This document shows positions 1 through 5,712 of a stretch of DNA of 41,090 nt, one piece after another (within the stretch, counting starts at the first letter, position 1; each line of letters starts with the position of its first letter). The position numbers and the translations under genes are program-made. Origin of the DNA: a virus. The notes beneath the pieces were generated by a model that did not search any database, was not told the origin of the DNA, and saw only the letters and a list, made by a program, of their open reading frames with translations. The stretch covers positions 1-41,090 of the IMG/VR virus record IMGVR_UViG_3300010400_000016; one strand, written 5' to 3'.

Positions 1-123
1 GTAGCGCTCGGCGTCGGCGAGGAACCCTTCACCAACGGGGACCTGGTCGTCGGCCTGGCGGCGCCGCGCGGCGACCCGTTGATCCTCGCGCCAGTGCACG
101 GCCTCGGTGACGGTCGGCTCGTA
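1..123. repeat. Left copy of the 123-bp terminal direct repeat
   Basis: Bases 1-123 are identical to 40968-41090. The sequence therefore closes on itself and the unique circular length is 40,967 bp. The integrase frame reads through the join without a break, which supports true circularity. The repeat is either the k-mer overlap of a circular assembly or physical terminal redundancy; the sequence alone cannot separate the two. Confidence 0.95.
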
Positions 124-252
124 TGTGGGCGTGCGGGTGAAGCGCTTCGATCGGATGCGGCCCTCGGGATAGCCGGGCCACGGGACCCAGACGAAGGCAC
201 GATAGCCGGTCGGCGTGCGGACGACGCCCGTCGGAAGGGAGGGGCGAGTCAC
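1..252 (-). CDS. int: Tyrosine integrase, N-terminal part (continues from 40967 downward)
   Basis: This is the 5' end of the integrase gene whose body lies at 39921-41090. On the circle the gene starts at a GTG (252-250), just after an in-frame TAA at 261-259, and encodes 432 aa. The first ~50 residues contain a stretch with GYRAFVWVPWPGYPEG followed by a basic segment. This looks like the three-stranded arm-site-binding domain found at the N-terminus of many phage integrases. No clear Shine-Dalgarno sequence precedes the GTG. A shorter form could start at the GTG at 99, but that would remove the arm-binding domain, and four arm-like sites are present at the att site. Confidence 0.85.
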   Translation of the reverse strand, partial: MTRPSLPTGVVRTPTGYRAFVWVPWPGYPEGRIRSKRFTRTPTYEPTVTEAVHWREDQRVAARRRQADDQVPVGEGFLADAERY

Positions 253-258
253 CGGGGG

Positions 259-516
259 TTACGACGGGCGGCGGCCCTCACGCGCGCGGGTTCGCAGGAT
301 GTCAGCGACCATGCTTTCGATCACGAGCACGGTCTCCGGTTCGAGACGGGCGAGATGCTGCAGCATGTTTCCCAGCGCCTCGGGCGGATCCGGTCGGTTT
401 GCCCACAGCGCCGGACGGCCGAGCCGTCTTCGCGATGCTCCGGACCTGCTGAGCCGCGAGATGTACTCGGCGGTCCAATGCACCCGACGCATCGGGAATC
501 GAGCTTTTTTGGGCAT
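259..516 (-). CDS. Small hypothetical protein upstream of integrase
   Basis: An 85-aa ORF in the same frame as the integrase; its stop (261-259) is 6 nt from the integrase GTG. Codon third positions are G/C rich, especially in the second half, which favours real coding. It contains a basic N-terminal half and a helical C-terminal half (LGNMLQHLARLEPETVLVIE), with no motif I can name. It overlaps the 3' part of the repressor ORF in another frame by about 215 bp. So either the repressor tail or this ORF may be spurious, or a frameshift joins them. No good ribosome binding site is visible. By position, next to int, an accessory or excision role is possible but unproven. Confidence 0.5.
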   Translation of the reverse strand: MPKKARFPMRRVHWTAEYISRLSRSGASRRRLGRPALWANRPDPPEALGNMLQHLARLEPETVLVIESMVADILRTRAREGRRPS

Positions 517-853
517 GAGGAACGGCTAAGGGAGTAGCAAGGGGACGGCCGTCACGCGGCGGCGTCGATCCCGCGGTGGGCGCGTCGGTCGTGTCCGACT
601 CTGACACACTGGCGCGACGAATCACGTGCGCCGGGTTTCGTAGCGCGTCGTCGAGCGCCTCGCGGAGCTCCCGCACATAGGCGTCGAAGCCATCGAGGGC
701 GATGACCGAGGCCGGCCCGATCTCGCCCTTCTGGTTCAGCCACTTGCTGAACGTGCTGGGCGCCATGTCCATTTTCGCCGCCAGAATTTTCTGACTGCAC
801 CCAAGCGTGACCAGGCGCAACGCGCGTTGACGAAGCCATTCGTTTGTATCCAC
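302..853 (-). CDS. CI-like HTH repressor
   Basis: Likely maintains lysogeny by repressing the rightward early operon. Residues ~5-50 from the GTG at 853 form an XRE-like helix-turn-helix: CSQKILAAKMDMAPSTFSKW is the two-helix core, followed by a helical segment (YVRELREAL). The rest is low-complexity and polar, with no peptidase-type cleavage domain. It is transcribed divergently from the Cro-like gene at 963, with palindromes in between. A GTG at 919 would add 22 residues, but those have atypical codons and would place operators inside the gene, so 853 is preferred. The last ~70 codons overlap the ORF at 259-516 in another frame, so the true C-terminus is uncertain. Confidence 0.7.
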   Translation of the reverse strand: MDTNEWLRQRALRLVTLGCSQKILAAKMDMAPSTFSKWLNQKGEIGPASVIALDGFDAYVRELREALDDALRNPAHVIRRASVSESDTTDAPTAGSTPPRDGRPLATPLAVPHAQKSSIPDASGALDRRVHLAAQQVRSIAKTARPSGAVGKPTGSARGAGKHAAASRPSRTGDRARDRKHGR

Positions 854-908
854 TACGAAAGACGGTAGCAACGGACACGGGAATTCCGGGCGAAAACTCG
901 CACAGTTT

Positions 909-930
909 CTATCGTTCACGAGATAGTGAA
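909..930. promoter_or_regulatory. Operator-like interleaved inverted repeats
   Basis: Two interleaved dyads lie between the repressor and cro-like genes. CTATC (909-913) pairs with GATAG (922-926), and TTCAC (915-919) pairs with GTGAA (926-930) around GAGATA. This is the expected place for repressor/Cro operators. Confidence 0.55.
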
Positions 931-945
931 AGAAATTCTGGACAA

Positions 946-959
946 GTGATGCACATCAC
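946..959. promoter_or_regulatory. Operator-like 14-bp palindrome
   Basis: GTGATG-CA-CATCAC is a dyad with perfect 6-bp arms, ending 3 nt before the first possible start of the Cro-like gene. It resembles an XRE-family operator half-site pair. Binding here would block transcription or translation initiation of the rightward operon. Confidence 0.55.
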
Positions 960-962
960 GAT

Positions 963-1187
963 ATGTTTCGCGCAGAAACTATGCCGAAGAACCTCGCGCT
1001 CAAGATCGCCATCGTCGAGAGTGGGCTCTCGCAAGTCGACATCGCCGAACTCGCCGACCTGCACGAGAGCCGGATGAGCCAACTGGTGAACGGGCGGCGG
1101 AAACCGAGAGACGCCGAACGGAAGGTGCTGGCGCGGATCCTGAAGCGGAAACCGGCGGAACTCTTCCCGGAGGCGATCGCGTCATGA
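963..1187 (+). CDS. Cro-like XRE-family regulator
   Basis: A 74-aa DNA-binding protein facing the CI-like gene. The HTH is clear: residues ~20-45 read SGLSQVDIAELADLHESRMS with a recognition helix continuing into QLVNGRRKP, the classic XRE pattern. As first gene of the rightward operon its expected role is to counter the repressor during lytic growth. The ATG at 963 sits 3 nt after a palindrome. An in-frame ATG at 981 gives a more natural N-terminus (MPKNLALKIAIVE) and may be the true start; neither has a good Shine-Dalgarno. Its TGA lies inside the ATGA that starts the next gene. Confidence 0.8.
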   Translation: MFRAETMPKNLALKIAIVESGLSQVDIAELADLHESRMSQLVNGRRKPRDAERKVLARILKRKPAELFPEAIAS

Positions 1188-1300
1188 CGCCGTCGGCGCT
1201 GACAAAAGCCCGCGCCCCGTGCGCCTTCTGCGCGCGCCTCGACGAGTTCCCCGGACATTCCGCGGAGAGCCAGTCCCGGTGCACGAGGTGTACCGCATGA
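1184..1300 (+). CDS. 38-aa zinc-ribbon-like mini-protein
   Basis: Begins at the ATGA overlapping the Cro-like stop and ends at a TGA inside the ATGA of the next gene, so it fits the translational-coupling pattern of the operon. It encodes 38 aa with two CxxC pairs (CAFC at residues 13-16 and CTRC near 33-36), consistent with one bound zinc. Function is unknown. The double ATGA fit and high G/C third positions argue it is real despite its size. Confidence 0.65.
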   Translation: MTPSALTKARAPCAFCARLDEFPGHSAESQSRCTRCTA

Positions 1301-1569
1301 GTCGCGACGACGGGCCGCGTCTTCTCACCCATCTGCTCGGCGGGATCGTCCCTCCACGCGACTGGTTGACGATGCATCAGCTCGCCGTCCACGGCAGGTT
1401 CATGGCGAAGGACGGCGTCAGCTTCTCACCCGAAGCCGCGCGCAAGTTCGTGAGCCGACACAAGGACCTGCCGCGCGCGTATCGCGACCGCACGATTCTG
1501 GTCGACCGCGCGACCTTCGATCGCTACATCAGCCGACTGAGAAAACCTGAGATCCGGAAGGCGGGATGA
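1297..1569 (+). CDS. Early-operon hypothetical protein
   Basis: A 90-aa basic protein starting at an ATGA overlap with the mini-protein. It contains PPRDWLTMHQLAVHGRFMA and SFSPEAARKFVSRHKDLP, a two-helix arrangement that could be a small DNA-binding fold, then RTILVDRATFDRYISRL. The layout resembles excisionase/MerR-like small HTH proteins, but I do not recognise a defined family. It ends by ATGA overlap with the next gene. Confidence 0.7.
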   Translation: MSRDDGPRLLTHLLGGIVPPRDWLTMHQLAVHGRFMAKDGVSFSPEAARKFVSRHKDLPRAYRDRTILVDRATFDRYISRLRKPEIRKAG

Positions 1570-1841
1570 GCAACCACCTGACCGGCGCCCGACGGGTCGA
1601 GCAACACCAGCGGCGCCTCGCCTGGCTGCAGGCGCATCCCGAGCTGCTCGCCCGGTTGCCCGGCATGGCCAACGACGTCAGCGACGCGCAGTCCGAAGCG
1701 CTCAACGAAGCGCTGCGCGGGATGAAGCTGGTCAAGCTCTACGCGCCGACGTCGGACAACCAGGCGAGTCGGTGGAGCATTCGCGTGCTGGTCAGTGAAC
1801 TGCGCGGGCGGGTCACCGGGCGCGCGGAGCCGCGGATCTAA
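1566..1841 (+). CDS. Early-operon hypothetical protein
   Basis: A 91-aa helical, charged protein that begins by ATGA overlap with the preceding gene. It has an Arg/Gln-rich N-terminal helix, a helical middle (LNEALRGMKLVKLY) and an Arg-rich end. No recognised family. It is the last member of the first coupled block; a strong palindrome follows the stop. Confidence 0.65.
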   Translation: MSNHLTGARRVEQHQRRLAWLQAHPELLARLPGMANDVSDAQSEALNEALRGMKLVKLYAPTSDNQASRWSIRVLVSELRGRVTGRAEPRI

Positions 1842-1842
1842 G

Positions 1843-1867
1843 AAACTGCATTTTCAAAATGCAGTTT
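1843..1867. terminator. Perfect 12-bp inverted repeat after the first early block (possible terminator or operator)
   Basis: AAACTGCATTTT and AAAATGCAGTTT are separated by one C, giving a 25-nt perfect dyad 2 nt after the stop at 1841. As RNA it would form a 10-bp stem with a short loop, whose 3' arm ends in TTT. It could be a bidirectional terminator. The stem is A+T rich and has no long U tract, so a protein-binding site is an equal possibility. Confidence 0.5.
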
Positions 1868-1975
1868 GGGAGTGAGTGAGGAAGGGAACGGCCGAGGCCG
1901 CAGAGCGGTTACCAAGCGCCAACGGACCCCGGCCTGGTGAACAAATGACCCGGGCGGAGCGGAGGCCGCCGAGCC
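1868..1975. other. Gap upstream of the serine recombinase
   Basis: About 108 bp with no ORF worth calling. It carries G+C-rich repeats of GAGGCCGC type and GGAGG at about 1961-1965, a plausible Shine-Dalgarno for the ATG at 1976. No promoter was recognised. Confidence 0.4.
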
Positions 1976-2797
1976 ATGCGTAGTTTATCAGATGACCAAA
2001 AACCTAGTCGCCAACTAGGGGGCGAGGCCCTAGATGTTGGGGCGAAACCGTCGCCGGGACCGGTCACATCACGGATCCCATGTCGACCGTCCGGTCACAT
2101 CACGGACGCCTGTTACCGTAACGCCGTCGGCTATCTGCGGGTGTCGACGGACCAGCAGACCGAATCCGGGCTCGGGCTCGAGGCCCAGCGGGCGAGCATC
2201 ACGGCGGCGGCGGCGCGGCTTGGCCTGGCGCTGCGCGAAATCTTCACGGACGCCGGGATCTCGGGCGCTCTGTCGATTGCCGATCGGCCGGCGTTGCTGC
2301 AGGCGGTCGCGGCGCTGCACCGCGGCAACGTGCTGCTGGTCGCGAAGCGGGATCGGCTGGGCCGTGACGTCTTCGAAGTTGCGATGATCGAGCGCCTCGT
2401 GGCGAAGCACGGGGCCCGCGTGGTCTCGGCGGCCGGCGAGGGGACCGACAACGACGACCCGGCCAACGTCCTGCTGCGCGGGTTGGTGGATTTGTTCGCG
2501 CAGCACGAGCGGCTGCTGATTGGCGTCCGGACGAAGCAGGCACTGGCGGCGAAAAGCGTGAAGGGGGAGCGGGTCGGCAATCTCCCGTTCGGGTCGCAAC
2601 TCGGCGCCGACGGCGTGCACCTGGAGCCGGCGCCGGTCGAGCAGCGGATCCTGGCGACCATCCGGTCCCTGCGCGCCGAGTTGGGGAGCACGCGGAAGAT
2701 CGCCGAGGCGTTGAACGCACGGGGGCTGACGACGCGGCGGGGCACACCCTGGCGGCACGAGTACGTGGCGCACGCGCTGCGCAAGGTCGTCGGCTGA
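1976..2797 (+). CDS. Serine recombinase (resolvase/invertase family)
   Basis: A small serine recombinase that would cut and rejoin DNA through a 5'-phosphoserine link. The catalytic domain starts at residue ~49 with VGYLRVSTDQQ, where Ser57 is the expected nucleophile. LVAKRDRLGRD follows in the usual place for the catalytic arginines. The C-terminal ~80 residues (STRKIAEALNARGLTTRRGT plus WRHEYVAHAL) form the HTH-containing DNA-binding domain typical of the family. The first ~48 residues have atypical codons and hold a palindrome and a 16-bp direct repeat. They may be a site rather than useful protein, yet no later ATG, GTG or TTG precedes the conserved domain. The phage also has a tyrosine integrase, so this enzyme may do inversion or resolution. 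Confidence 0.88.
   Translation: MRSLSDDQKPSRQLGGEALDVGAKPSPGPVTSRIPCRPSGHITDACYRNAVGYLRVSTDQQTESGLGLEAQRASITAAAARLGLALREIFTDAGISGALSIADRPALLQAVAALHRGNVLLVAKRDRLGRDVFEVAMIERLVAKHGARVVSAAGEGTDNDDPANVLLRGLVDLFAQHERLLIGVRTKQALAAKSVKGERVGNLPFGSQLGADGVHLEPAPVEQRILATIRSLRAELGSTRKIAEALNARGLTTRRGTPWRHEYVAHALRKVVG
2003..2019. repeat. Palindrome near the serine recombinase start
   Basis: CCTAGT-CGCCA-ACTAGG is a perfect 6-bp dyad with a 5-bp spacer, inside the atypical 5' part of the recombinase ORF. A further CCCTAG follows at 2028-2033. It is a candidate recombinase-binding or operator site. Confidence 0.45.
2060..2106. repeat. 16-bp direct repeat, 31-bp period
   Basis: CCGGTCACATCACGGA occurs at 2060-2075 and again at 2091-2106. 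The two copies are about three helical turns apart and immediately precede the conserved recombinase domain. Such spacing is compatible with paired recombinase or regulator binding sites. Confidence 0.7.
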
Positions 2798-2868
2798 CGG
2801 GCTCGCGCGGCGGCGTCGTGGGGGCACCGTCGCGTGAGCTCGCGCAGTTCAGGTCAGAAGGGAACGTC

Positions 2869-3042
2869 ATGACGGAACTCACGATCGCCGATCCCATCGC
2901 CCAGGCGCGCCAACAGATCGCCGAGCACGACGCGAAGCTCCTCCTCTTGGTGCACGAGATGCTCGACTACTGGGAATCGCCCGATGCGCAGATCGATGTC
3001 GATGACTGGGTGAAGGAAGCGAAGAAGGTGACCGGACGATGA
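2869..3042 (+). CDS. Small hypothetical protein
   Basis: A 57-aa acidic, helical protein (residues include ARQQIAEHDAKLLLLVHEML). The ATG at 2869 is chosen because AGAAGGGA at 2857-2864 is a good Shine-Dalgarno; a GTG at 2818 would add 17 poorly supported residues. It ends at the ATGA overlap with the next gene. Family not recognised. Confidence 0.65.
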   Translation: MTELTIADPIAQARQQIAEHDAKLLLLVHEMLDYWESPDAQIDVDDWVKEAKKVTGR

Positions 3043-3293
3043 GCGGCGCGACTGATTGGAACGCCTGCCGGACGCGAACATCGCGCGGAATGTGTCGGTG
3101 TCTGCCGAAGTGCGTCGTCTGCGGGAACGGCGAACACACGGCGGTCCACGGCCCCGCGTTCGGGAAGCCGGTCGGATCGCAACCGTGGGGGCATGAATTT
3201 CAGCCGTCGTTCCGGGCGGATGATCGGCGCACCGACGTCGCGGCTGCGAGGCCTTCCCGATCGGCAAACCCGCACGGGGGAGATCGCGGGTGA
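3039..3293 (+). CDS. Cys-rich small protein with repeat-derived tail
   Basis: An 84-aa protein starting by ATGA overlap. Residues ~19-33 hold a cysteine cluster (CRCLPKCVVCGNGEH) suggesting a zinc site. The last ~27 residues are encoded by a 79-bp repeat (3212-3290) that also forms the tail of the gene at 5709-5918. That tail is low-complexity and may exist mainly to carry the GGGGGAG Shine-Dalgarno for the next gene. Function unknown. Confidence 0.6.
   Translation: MSGATDWNACRTRTSRGMCRCLPKCVVCGNGEHTAVHGPAFGKPVGSQPWGHEFQPSFRADDRRTDVAAARPSRSANPHGGDRG
3212..3290 (+). repeat. 79-bp imperfect repeat, copy 1
   Basis: Pairs with 5828-5906 at equal length and roughly 80% identity by eye. Both copies begin CCGGGCGGATGATCGGC and end GGGGGAGATCGCGGG. 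Both lie at the 3' end of a small gene and supply the Shine-Dalgarno-like GGGGGAG for a GTG-started gene. Confidence 0.8.
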
Positions 3294-3457
3294 GACTCTT
3301 CGTGATCTTCGTCGTCGGGATGTGGAGTCTCGTCCTCGCACTGATCGTCGGCTTCGTCTGGCGGCAGCGGCGTGTGAAGCGTGAAGCCTTGACCTACTTA
3401 GATCTCCAGCGACGATTGAACCACGAGTTCAAGGATGTGAGTAAGAAAAGGAATTAG
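3290..3457 (+). CDS. 55-aa single-span membrane protein
   Basis: Starts at a GTG overlapping the preceding TGA, with GGGGGAG upstream. Residues ~3-24 form one hydrophobic helix (LFVIFVVGMWSLVLALIVGF), followed by a strongly basic cytoplasmic tail (WRQRRVKRE) and a polar helix. The positive-inside pattern predicts an outside N-terminus and inside C-terminus. Small inner-membrane proteins in early phage operons often act in superinfection exclusion or host takeover, but no family is recognised here. Confidence 0.7.
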   Translation: MRLFVIFVVGMWSLVLALIVGFVWRQRRVKREALTYLDLQRRLNHEFKDVSKKRN

Positions 3458-3717
3458 GACGTGAGCTAGATCCTGTTACTCGGAACGGCGCCGCGATCCT
3501 CTTCGAACTTTTGACCGAGCGAGGAGAGGATTCACGGAAGTCACACCGTCCCGAGTCCATCGGAGGGCTGAATGCACGCGCCACATTCAGGAATACCCAA
3601 ATCGTCGACGAATTTCAAGACGTCGTCGGTCAGGAATCGAACACACCGACGAATTTATTTTTGCTGTCGCGTTTCACTGCGCTCGTCACGCGTCGTCTTT
3701 CGCTGCGCTCGCGCGCG
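3458..3717 (+). other. Region upstream of the replication protein
   Basis: About 260 bp of relatively A+T-rich sequence. It is open in the replication-protein frame from a TTG at 3511, but the codons are atypical, so it is treated as non-coding. CGACGAATTT occurs twice (about 3605 and 3647), the second copy running into an A/T stretch (GAATTTATTTTTGC). That stretch could be an easily melted element or promoter. CTGCGCTCG is repeated just before the ATG at 3718. Confidence 0.45.
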
Positions 3718-4566
3718 ATGACGTACCGTCTCTCCATCGCGGAGCGCATCGCCCTGACGAGCGGCTTCCGAACCTCGTCGGATAGTCGCGTGCTCACGGC
3801 GCTGGCGTCGTTTGCGCACTATGACACCGGGCAGAACGCGTGCCCGAGCATCGAGCGTCTCCAGTCGCGGATCCCGGATGTGTCCCTCCGGACGATCGCG
3901 CGCTGTCTCTCGCGGTTAGAAGAGGATGGATGGATCGAAGGGCGGCACCGGCAGCGGCGACCGACGACGTACCGGATTTGCGTCGAGCGCCTCGCGACCT
4001 CCGCGACGATGGCGAAAGTGGTGGTCGATAACGTGACCGTCCCGGACATCGGTACTGCCAAAGTGGCAGCTGCCACTTTGTCCATCGGTACTGCCACTTT
4101 GTCCATCGGTACTGCCAAAGTGGCAGACCATCCTGTATTAGATCTTGATTTGTACCCAAGTGCACCGGCGCGCGAGGCGCCGGTTTCCACCGGCCCGACG
4201 ACCGCACGAAAACGTGAGGGCGAAAGTCAGGAGGTTGCTGATGGACCGACACCGCTCCAGCCGGGAGCCGCCGACCTTTGCGCAGACGGTCGTGATCATC
4301 CAGACGATGCCGCGGACGGAGCGCGACGACGTGGAGGCGATCAAGCTCCGGCACCTGGCGCTGGGGTTCAGCTACGACAACAGCCAGATTCACCGGGCGC
4401 TGCGAGCGCTGACCGATCCCGCGCGCCGGCACCGCAACAACTGAGCCTCGGGCCGCAGGATGTCAGCCCGCCGCCGGCGCAGCCGTCGAATTTCGAGCGG
4501 CTCGCCGAGATCATGCGCCGCGAGTTAGGGGAGTCCGCGAAGCGCCAACGCGACAAAGCGGGATGA
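3718..4566 (+). CDS. HTH replication-initiator-like protein
   Basis: A 282-aa protein whose N-terminal ~95 residues are a winged-helix domain of the HTH_36 type seen in phage and plasmid replication proteins. The body reads VLTALASFAHYD, then a PS-containing segment, SLRTIARCLSRLEEDGWIEG and a wing. The ATG at 3718 is chosen because the domain begins there and upstream codons are atypical. Residues ~112-138 are encoded by iteron-like DNA repeats (4055-4126). The middle (about 4241-4440) overlaps a better-looking gene in the +1 frame, whereas the last ~40 codons (SNFERLAEIMRRELGESAKR) again look genuinely coded. It may therefore be one long protein, or a frameshift may be involved. It probably binds the origin and recruits host replication proteins. 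Confidence 0.7.
   Translation: MTYRLSIAERIALTSGFRTSSDSRVLTALASFAHYDTGQNACPSIERLQSRIPDVSLRTIARCLSRLEEDGWIEGRHRQRRPTTYRICVERLATSATMAKVVVDNVTVPDIGTAKVAAATLSIGTATLSIGTAKVADHPVLDLDLYPSAPAREAPVSTGPTTARKREGESQEVADGPTPLQPGAADLCADGRDHPDDAADGARRRGGDQAPAPGAGVQLRQQPDSPGAASADRSRAPAPQQLSLGPQDVSPPPAQPSNFERLAEIMRRELGESAKRQRDKAG
4055..4126. repeat. Iteron-like cluster inside the replication gene (candidate origin)
   Basis: The decamer AAAGTGGCAG or its complement CTGCCACTTT occurs four times: 4060-4069, 4070-4079 (inverted and abutting), 4091-4100 and 4117-4126. Positions 4070-4090 and 4091-4111 are an exact tandem 21-bp repeat. Each end carries the palindrome CTGCCA-AAG-TGGCAG (4055-4069, 4112-4126). The 21-bp period equals two helical turns. 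This resembles initiator-binding iterons within the initiator gene, as in lambda O. Confidence 0.65.
4241..4444 (+). CDS. Small gene nested in the replication gene (+1 frame)
   Basis: A 67-aa protein with a strong CAGGAGG Shine-Dalgarno (4228-4234) six bases before its ATG. Third positions are almost all G or C, clearly better than the overlapping replication-protein frame here. It is helical (VVIIQTMPRTERDDVEAIKL, then HRALRALTD); no family recognised. It ends at TGA 4442-4444, after which good coding resumes in the replication-protein frame. Either it is a true nested gene, or a -1 shift near 4440 would extend it to 4566. Confidence 0.65.
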   Translation: MDRHRSSREPPTFAQTVVIIQTMPRTERDDVEAIKLRHLALGFSYDNSQIHRALRALTDPARRHRNN

Positions 4567-4823
4567 GGACCATGACACGTACGCATTGTGCGAGCTGCGC
4601 GGCCCCGATCGGCCCGACTCCGGATGCCCCGAGGCAGACGCCGTATGACGAATTCGATGTGGTCGGCATCATGAAACGTCAGTCAGGGGCGCTGATCCGG
4701 GTGAAGGTTTCCTTCGAACACTTCGGGCAGCCCTACGAGCTGTGTGGTCACTGCTTCGGCTATTTCTTAGCCGAGGCGAGTGAACAAGACCAAGAACGAG
4801 AACGTCTGCGTCATGTCAAGTAA
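4563..4823 (+). CDS. Zinc-ribbon-like small protein
   Basis: An 86-aa protein beginning at an ATGA overlap (an in-frame ATG at 4572 is an alternative). It has CASC near residues 9-12 and CGHC near 61-64, the four cysteines of a likely zinc ribbon, with a beta-rich centre (SGALIRVKVSFEHF). Function unknown. It ends inside the start region of the following membrane-protein gene. Confidence 0.7.
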   Translation: MRTMTRTHCASCAAPIGPTPDAPRQTPYDEFDVVGIMKRQSGALIRVKVSFEHFGQPYELCGHCFGYFLAEASEQDQERERLRHVK

Positions 4824-5046
4824 CACCGGCGTCACCCCGTTCGATCTCTTCACCGTGACAGGCTGGTGTCTGATCGGTGGGTTGATCTTCTTCCTCGGGT
4901 TAGTGGGTTGGGTGATCTGGGCCGAACGTCAACGACAGCGACGCCATCAGCAGGACGTGATCGATCAGGAGAAAGCGGCGCAGGCGATCCGGGCCTTGTC
5001 GGCGGCGAATTATGAGGTGTTCACGAAGCGGCGGAGGAAGTCATGA
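4813..5046 (+). CDS. Single-span membrane protein
   Basis: A 77-aa protein starting at ATG 4813, overlapping the previous stop by 11 nt; a GTG at 4780 would add 11 polar residues. Residues ~18-37 form a hydrophobic helix (WCLIGGLIFFLGLVGWVIWA), followed by a basic/Gln-rich coiled tail (ERQRQRRHQQD). The arrangement parallels the 55-aa protein at 3290-3457. It ends by ATGA overlap with the next gene. Confidence 0.7.
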   Translation: MSSNTGVTPFDLFTVTGWCLIGGLIFFLGLVGWVIWAERQRQRRHQQDVIDQEKAAQAIRALSAANYEVFTKRRRKS

Positions 5047-5486
5047 GCGGCGCGATTCAGCAAACGATCGCCCTCCTCGAACGCGAGATCGAGACGCTCG
5101 ACGAGCGCCGCGCCGAGTTGACGCGCGTGATCGCGTCGCTGCAGCCGCTCGCCGGCGACGTCGGACGCGGACGGACGCCGCTGAGAAAAACGAACGAACG
5201 AACGAACGAACGAGCAAAGCGCGGGCCAACAGCCGCGCGACGGAGCCTCCCTGACGTGACGCCGACGCGCGCGGCCAAAGTCGAGGCGATCCTCAGCGCG
5301 CTGCGCGCGAAGAGTCCACAGACGCCGAGCGAGTTGGCGAAGCGGCTCAAGCTCACGCGCCCGACGCTGACCTACCAGATCAAGCCGCTGCTGAAAAGCG
5401 GCGCGGTCGTCACATCGGGCGGCGGTCCACGGAATCGGCAGTTCAGTCTGCCGCCGCGATCGAAAGCGGCGAAGGAGGCACCCTGA
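5043..5486 (+). CDS. Coiled-coil plus winged-helix regulator with an AACG repeat tract
   Basis: A 147-aa protein beginning by ATGA overlap. Residues ~5-35 form a coiled coil (IALLEREIETLDERRAEL). A linker at ~49-62 is encoded by six tandem AACG units (TNERTNER in protein). Residues ~78-140 are a winged HTH (SELAKRLKLTRPTLTYQIKP followed by LLKSGAVVTSGG), as in MarR/ArsR-like regulators. It probably dimerises through the coil and binds DNA. The tetranucleotide tract means any gain or loss of one unit would frameshift the protein before its HTH. Confidence 0.75.
   Translation: MSGAIQQTIALLEREIETLDERRAELTRVIASLQPLAGDVGRGRTPLRKTNERTNERAKRGPTAARRSLPDVTPTRAAKVEAILSALRAKSPQTPSELAKRLKLTRPTLTYQIKPLLKSGAVVTSGGGPRNRQFSLPPRSKAAKEAP
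5189..5212. repeat. (AACG)6 tetranucleotide repeat in a coding region
   Basis: Six perfect AACG units within the regulator gene at 5043-5486, between coiled-coil and HTH domains. The unit is not a multiple of three, so slippage would switch the reading frame. This is the hallmark of a contingency (phase-variable) locus, though six units is short for high-rate slippage. Confidence 0.9.
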
Positions 5487-5499
5487 CAGCGCGAACGAG

Positions 5500-5712
5500 A
5501 TGCCCGGCCGGGCCGTTGAGGCAGGCGGGCTACCCGGAGCGGCGGGTGAGGGGACGGGGCGCCGCTTTTCCCCCGTCCCGCGTGCGACGCGAGACGACGA
5601 CGACTTCGAAGTCGTGTGGAGCGGCGGTGACAGTCTCTCGAGCATGGTGCACACGGACGACTGGACGCCGGACGACCAGCGCGAAGAAGAACTGATCGGA
5701 CGGAGACGATGA
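5500..5712 (+). CDS. Acidic small hypothetical protein
   Basis: A 70-aa protein with a Gly/Arg-rich start and an acidic second half (DDDDFEVVWSGGD, then WTPDDQREEEL). It ends by ATGA overlap with the next gene, which supports it. A hairpin lies inside its 5' part: GGGACGGGG (5551-5559) and CCCCGTCCC (5571-5579) around an 11-nt loop. The start at 5500 is uncertain and may lie downstream of the hairpin. Family not recognised. Confidence 0.5.
   Translation: MPGRAVEAGGLPGAAGEGTGRRFSPVPRATRDDDDFEVVWSGGDSLSSMVHTDDWTPDDQREEELIGRRR

Noticed and set aside
5551-5579. G+C-rich hairpin as a rho-independent terminator
   Set aside because: No U tract follows, and it lies inside a likely coupled gene; kept only as a note in that gene.
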